A stretch of DNA of 64,000 bases, from contig NZ_JAMQGM010000001.1 of the NCBI RefSeq assembly GCF_023703325.1, forward strand, positions 175,745 to 239,744. The letters are read 5' to 3'. Origin of the DNA: Streptomyces meridianus. GTDB taxonomy: Bacteria; Actinomycetota; Actinomycetes; Streptomycetales; Streptomycetaceae. The position numbers and the translations under genes were made by a program. The stretch's first letter is position 1, and every line of letters starts with the position of its first letter. Of the stretch, positions 60,415 through 64,000 are shown piece after piece. Below the pieces are notes generated by a model. It saw nothing but the letters and a program-made list of their open reading frames with translations, ran no database searches and was not told the DNA's origin.

Positions 60415-63291
60415 TCACGGACGGTTCGCGCCCGCGCAGATCTCCTCGTTCCCCGGGCCTCCCGGTACTCCGGCCGCTCCCCCGCGCATGACCGAGCTGA
60501 GGCGCGTCCGCGAGCGGATGCCGAGCTTGCGGTAGATGCGGGTGAGCGAGGCCTCGATGGTCTTGATGCTGAGGAACATCCGCGCCGCGACCTCCTGGTT
60601 GGTCGCCCCCTGGCTCACCAGCAGCGCCACCTGCCGCTCCGCGGCCGTCAGGAGCGGTGCGGGGCCGGCGTGTTCGCTCTCCTCGCCCCCGGCCTCGCGG
60701 GCACAGCCAGCGCCGTCGACCAGGGCCAGCGCCCGGTCGGCCTGCGCGACCCAGGGGCGGGCCCCGGCCCGGGTGAAGACCGCAAGTGCCTCGCCGACGG
60801 CCGTGCGCGCTGCCGAGTGGCGCCGACGACGGCGTTCGATCCCGCCCCGGACCAGCAGGCAGTGGCCGAGTTCGAGGGGCTGCCCGAGCTCCTCGAAGCG
60901 CCCGATCGCTTCGTGCAGCCGGTCGAGAGCGGCACCGGTCTGGCCGCGTGAGGTCAGCACGACGGCCTCCGCGCGGTCGAGTTGTGCGGTGACGGCCGCT
61001 CCGCGGGACCGGTCACCGATCGCGAGCCGGGCCTCGCCGATCACCTCCTCCGCGCGGCCGGGTTCTCCCAGGGTGGCCAGCCCGGTGGCGAGATCGGCGT
61101 GCCAGCGCAGGACGAGAGGCGTGGAGACACCCTGGGACCGTTCGAGTTCGCGGACGCGGAGCAGGGCCTCCACGCCGCCCCGCACGTCCCCGTCGCGCAG
61201 CCGGGCCTGCCCCAGCGTGTGGAGGTGGCGCCCCAGGAAGATGGCGTCGCCCTCCTGTTCCGAGGCGCGGATGCCGCGACGGGCGTACCCGGCCGCCCGG
61301 TTGACACTGCCGCCCGCGAGTTCGGCGACCGCCGCGTCGTACCAGGCAGGCCCGGGGCTGATCGCGGAGGCTTGAGAGATGCGGAGCGCCCGGTCGGCGA
61401 AGTCGAGCGCGTCCCGGCAGCGGCCCATCCGGGCGGAGACCTCGGAGAGGCTGCGCAGGACCTGGACGATCTCCTCCCCCGAACCGCGTTCGACCAGGGC
61501 GAGCATGCGCAGCAGGTCAGTCCGGGCCTCGTGCAGGCGGTCGTCGAAGACGGCGAAGCGTGCGGCGGTGAAGCGGGGAGCCATGTGCAGCCAGCCGTCG
61601 ACGGCGGGCTGGGGCAGCGCCAGGGCGCGGTCGAGGTGCGTCCGGTGGTCGGTGCGTCCCATGACCCGCGCTGCGGTTGCCTTCACGGTCAGCGCCATCG
61701 CCTCCGTGGCCGTGTCGCCCGCGGCACGGGCGAATGCGGCGGCGGCGTCGGCCTCGGTCTCGCTGCGGGCCGGCCGTCCGTCGATGAGCGCCGCCCAGGA
61801 CAGCCGCAGTCCGAGCGGTGCCAGCAGAGCCGGATCCCCCTCGGTCTCCGCCTCGTTGAGGGCGGCGGCGAAGACCTCGTCCATGTCCTTGAGGCCCTGG
61901 CCGGCCAGATCGATCACCGCCATCCGCACCCTGACCCGGTAGTGGGGGCCGGCGTCGACCGAGAGGACCGCGTCGGCCGCTCGGTGGACGATGTCGGGCA
62001 GTCCTGCGGTGGCCCCGACCTCGGCGGCGGCGACGAGGCGCTCCAGCCGGTGCCCGTCGAGCTCGGCGGGGGTTCGGTCGGCGGCCAGCAGATGGAGCTC
62101 GGCCCCCACCGCACGCGACCCCTGGCGATGGGCGGTCGCTGCCACGTCGGCCAGCGCAACGGCCAGTTCGGCGTCCGGTGCTGCGCTGGTCAGGGCCCGG
62201 TGCCGGAGCCGCGCCGCACTGTCGGTGGCGAAGGCGGCGAGCAGCGCGTGCACCTCGGCGCGGCGCGGGGCCGGTGTCGCCTCGGCGACCAGCGCGGCGA
62301 CGGTCGGCGGCGTGAACCGGATGCGACTGCCGTCCGTGACCAGCAGTCCCGCGTCGGCCGCGGCGCGGATGTCCCGGGCGGCCTCCTCCTGCCCGACGCG
62401 CAGCAGCAGTTCGACGGTGGGTGCGCCCGCGAGCGCCGCGATCAGCAGGGTCTCGCGGACCTCTGCCGCCAGTGTCGCCAGGCGCCGGCCGATCAGGGTG
62501 CGGGCGGCCTCCGGCAGCGGCGCCGGTCTGCCGTGGCGGGGGAGCCGGGGGCCGACGTCACTGCCCAGGGCGAGGGCGAGCAGCGGGTTGCCGCCGGAGT
62601 CGGCGTGCAGTTTGTTCGTCACACGGGCCGGGATGCCGTGCTCGTCGAGCAGTTCGGCCAGGTCATCGGAGCCCAGGGGCGGTACGGCGATCTCGGTGGC
62701 GACGGCGGGGACCGGCCGGTGGTGCTGTCCGGTGTCGTCGCCCGCCGTCACGCAGTCCGGCCACCGTCCGGCGGCGGCCATCCGGAAGCCGCTCCCGGTG
62801 AAGCGGCGCGCCGCGGCGGAAAGGGTGTCGGCGGAGGGGGCGTCCAGCCACTGCGCGTCGTCGACGAGGAGCAGCACGGGGCGTTCCGCGGCGCAGCGTT
62901 CGAGGAGCGCCTGCCAGGCGAGGCGGACGGCCAGGGCCCGGTCGCCGGTGCCGTCCCGGCGCTCGCCCGACAACACGGCCCGGACGGCGGCGCGCAGGGG
63001 TCCGGGGAGTGCGGCCACGTGAGCGGCGGGGATCCGGGCGAGCAGATCGGCCAGTGCCGCGTACGGGAGCCACCGGTCGGCCTCGGCGCCCGAGGTCCGC
63101 AGGACCAGTTCGCCGCGGGCGGCGGCAGCAGCGCCGAGGGCGTCGACGACGGAGGTCTTCCCGATGCCGCTCGGCCCGGTCAGGACGATGCTGCCGTCGC
63201 GTGACAGGTGCGATTCGGCTGCGGCGAGCAGATCCGCCCGGCCCACCAGGCGCGGGGCGGGCGGGGCGGTGACCGGTCCGGTGCTGTCCAT
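60415..63291 (-). CDS. LuxR-family LAL-type transcriptional regulator
   Basis: A 958-residue large ATP-binding regulator of the LuxR family. The N-terminal AAA/STAND part begins LVGRADLLAAAESHLS, with Walker A LTGPSGIGKTSVVDAL (about 38) and Walker B VLLLVDDAQWLDAPSADTL. A long helical-repeat middle (about 350-880) senses the signal. The C-terminal LuxR HTH is LLTAAERQVALLVSQGATNQ then EVAARMFLSIKTIEASLTRI and YRKLGIRSRTRL. Such proteins are activators, often for secondary metabolism or polymer use. It is upstream of, and in the same direction as, the cell-wall pair, which is a candidate target. The ATG at 63291 is favoured; TTG 63300 nearer GGGAGGG is possible. Confidence 0.88.
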   Translation of the reverse strand: MDSTGPVTAPPAPRLVGRADLLAAAESHLSRDGSIVLTGPSGIGKTSVVDALGAAAAARGELVLRTSGAEADRWLPYAALADLLARIPAAHVAALPGPLRAAVRAVLSGERRDGTGDRALAVRLAWQALLERCAAERPVLLLVDDAQWLDAPSADTLSAAARRFTGSGFRMAAAGRWPDCVTAGDDTGQHHRPVPAVATEIAVPPLGSDDLAELLDEHGIPARVTNKLHADSGGNPLLALALGSDVGPRLPRHGRPAPLPEAARTLIGRRLATLAAEVRETLLIAALAGAPTVELLLRVGQEEAARDIRAAADAGLLVTDGSRIRFTPPTVAALVAEATPAPRRAEVHALLAAFATDSAARLRHRALTSAAPDAELAVALADVAATAHRQGSRAVGAELHLLAADRTPAELDGHRLERLVAAAEVGATAGLPDIVHRAADAVLSVDAGPHYRVRVRMAVIDLAGQGLKDMDEVFAAALNEAETEGDPALLAPLGLRLSWAALIDGRPARSETEADAAAAFARAAGDTATEAMALTVKATAARVMGRTDHRTHLDRALALPQPAVDGWLHMAPRFTAARFAVFDDRLHEARTDLLRMLALVERGSGEEIVQVLRSLSEVSARMGRCRDALDFADRALRISQASAISPGPAWYDAAVAELAGGSVNRAAGYARRGIRASEQEGDAIFLGRHLHTLGQARLRDGDVRGGVEALLRVRELERSQGVSTPLVLRWHADLATGLATLGEPGRAEEVIGEARLAIGDRSRGAAVTAQLDRAEAVVLTSRGQTGAALDRLHEAIGRFEELGQPLELGHCLLVRGGIERRRRRHSAARTAVGEALAVFTRAGARPWVAQADRALALVDGAGCAREAGGEESEHAGPAPLLTAAERQVALLVSQGATNQEVAARMFLSIKTIEASLTRIYRKLGIRSRTRLSSVMRGGAAGVPGGPGNEEICAGANRP

Positions 63292-63521
63292 GTCGATCAA
63301 CGCCCTCCCGTGAAGAACGAGGAATCCGGGGGCGACCCTAACGCCCCGGGGCAGGGCCCTCAATGGCGCTTTCCAGCCGGAGGGGACTCGGACGGGCCCG
63401 CGGGCTCGGGTTCCGTTTTCTTCCCGAACTGCGGGGGAGATCTGGTTGTTCGACCGGGACGTCTGATTCCGTTTCGTGTTCCCGCGGGTCGCGTGCCGGC
63501 GTCCGTCGTCGGGTTGCGGAA
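63292..63521. other. Gene-free leader of the LAL regulator
   Basis: No gene on either strand. Open frames here have poor codon bias. T-rich patches (CCGTTTTCTTCCCG, 63413-63426) may mark promoter sequence of the minus-strand regulator. Confidence 0.35.
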
Positions 63522-63554
63522 CGGCGCCGGCGCACACGGGGTGCACCGGCGCCG
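63522..63554 (-). terminator. Terminator of the secreted-protein gene
   Basis: CGGCGCCGG and CCGGCGCCG (9 bp) enclose GCAC and GTGC, 44 bases beyond the stop at 63598. Confidence 0.65.
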
Positions 63555-63597
63555 CGCCGTCGGGGGATCAGCGGGACATCACGTCACGCGGGAGGCG

Positions 63598-64000
63598 TCA
63601 GGCGACGTCCAGGGCCGTGTCGTCGACCACGAAGGACGTGTACAGCGACGAGTCCTCCTGGCCGTAGAACCGGATCTGGATGCTCTGGCCCGCGTACGCG
63701 GCGAGGCTCATCGAGTGCTTGGTGTAGCCGCTCGCCGCGTTGAGGTTGGAGTGCGTCTTCAGCGTGCCGAGCACGGAACCGCTCGAGGAGAGGACCTGCA
63801 CCCGGAGCGTGTCGTAGGCGGTCGACGTGGTGGTCTCGGCGGTGTCCACGTGCAGCCAGTAGCTCAGGGTGTAGGAGGAGCAGCCCGACGGCACCGAAAC
63901 GGCCTGTGTGGCGTAGTCGGTCGTCGTGGTGCCGTAACCGTTCAGCCAGGCGTTCCAGCTGCCGGAGTGGGTGGGCTGACCCGAGGCGCCGTGCTGCCCG
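63598..64000 (-). CDS. Secreted protein, C-terminal jelly-roll domain (cut by window edge)
   Basis: The frame enters from the right edge and runs 133 codons to TGA at 63598. It is a beta-rich domain: ASGQPTHSGSWNAWLNGYG, VPSGCSSYTLSYWLHVDTAE, LKTHSNLNAASGYTKHSMSL, YAGQSIQIRFYGQEDSSLYT and SFVVDDTALDVA. This pattern (Trp-Leu-Gly-Tyr, Asp-Thr-Ala-Glu, and a final Val-Asp-Asp-Thr) is typical of a C-terminal domain found on secreted peptidases and other extracellular enzymes of Streptomyces, where it may bind carbohydrate or aid secretion. The catalytic part lies outside the window. Confidence 0.75.
   Translation of the reverse strand, partial: GQHGASGQPTHSGSWNAWLNGYGTTTTDYATQAVSVPSGCSSYTLSYWLHVDTAETTTSTAYDTLRVQVLSSSGSVLGTLKTHSNLNAASGYTKHSMSLAAYAGQSIQIRFYGQEDSSLYTSFVVDDTALDVA

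Overview
High-GC DNA with strongly G/C-biased third codon positions, GTG starts and antisense open frames over nearly every gene points to an actinobacterium, almost certainly Streptomyces. The gene order (glmS and a hexosaminidase, leucine catabolism, agmatinase, ribose operon, recD2 and citA, copper ATPase, iol genes) looks like an ordinary chromosomal core/near-core region. I see no integrated element, rRNA, tRNA or CRISPR array. All calls come from reading the sequence and from family knowledge; no database search was run.

Left part (1-14.2 kb): a truncated membrane protein, a universal stress protein, glmS, a small conserved unknown, a secreted GH20 hexosaminidase, then a four-gene minus-strand operon for leucine/isovalerate breakdown (carboxyltransferase, biotin carboxylase, HMG-CoA lyase, acyl-CoA dehydrogenase). 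A divergent TetR-family gene shares an intergenic region with it that holds two near-identical operators. A second acyl-CoA dehydrogenase and an acyl-CoA thioesterase follow.

14.2-28 kb: a phosphatase-like protein and agmatinase; a small toxin-antitoxin island (orphan ribbon-helix-helix antitoxin plus a HigBA-type pair with an operator on its start codon); a Tudor-like small protein; a 1326-residue fused ABC exporter preceded by a 28-bp perfect palindrome; a secreted S37 peptidase, a Tat-exported NagZ-like GH3 enzyme, an aldo/keto reductase with an altered catalytic residue and a TIM-barrel isomerase.

28-42 kb: a complete ribose operon (lacI-rbsACBKD) with two LacI-type operators; recD2; citA followed by a clear 6C-type small RNA; a copper module (copA, copZ) divergent from a DedA protein across a CsoR-type palindrome.

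42-53 kb: a small HTH protein and myo-inositol catabolism genes (an iolE/iolI-like gene divergent from iolC-iolB-iolD-mmsA), then the most unusual locus: one polypeptide joining an exported S15-type alpha/beta hydrolase, a membrane anchor and an ABC ATPase, translationally coupled to an ABC permease.

53-64 kb: an ion-channel-like protein with an RCK-2TM-RCK layout, an anti-sigma-type ATPase, a glycine-tailed exported protein, a Nudix hydrolase, two secreted cell-wall proteins with tandem peptidoglycan-binding repeats, a LAL-type LuxR regulator and the truncated C-terminus of a secreted protein.
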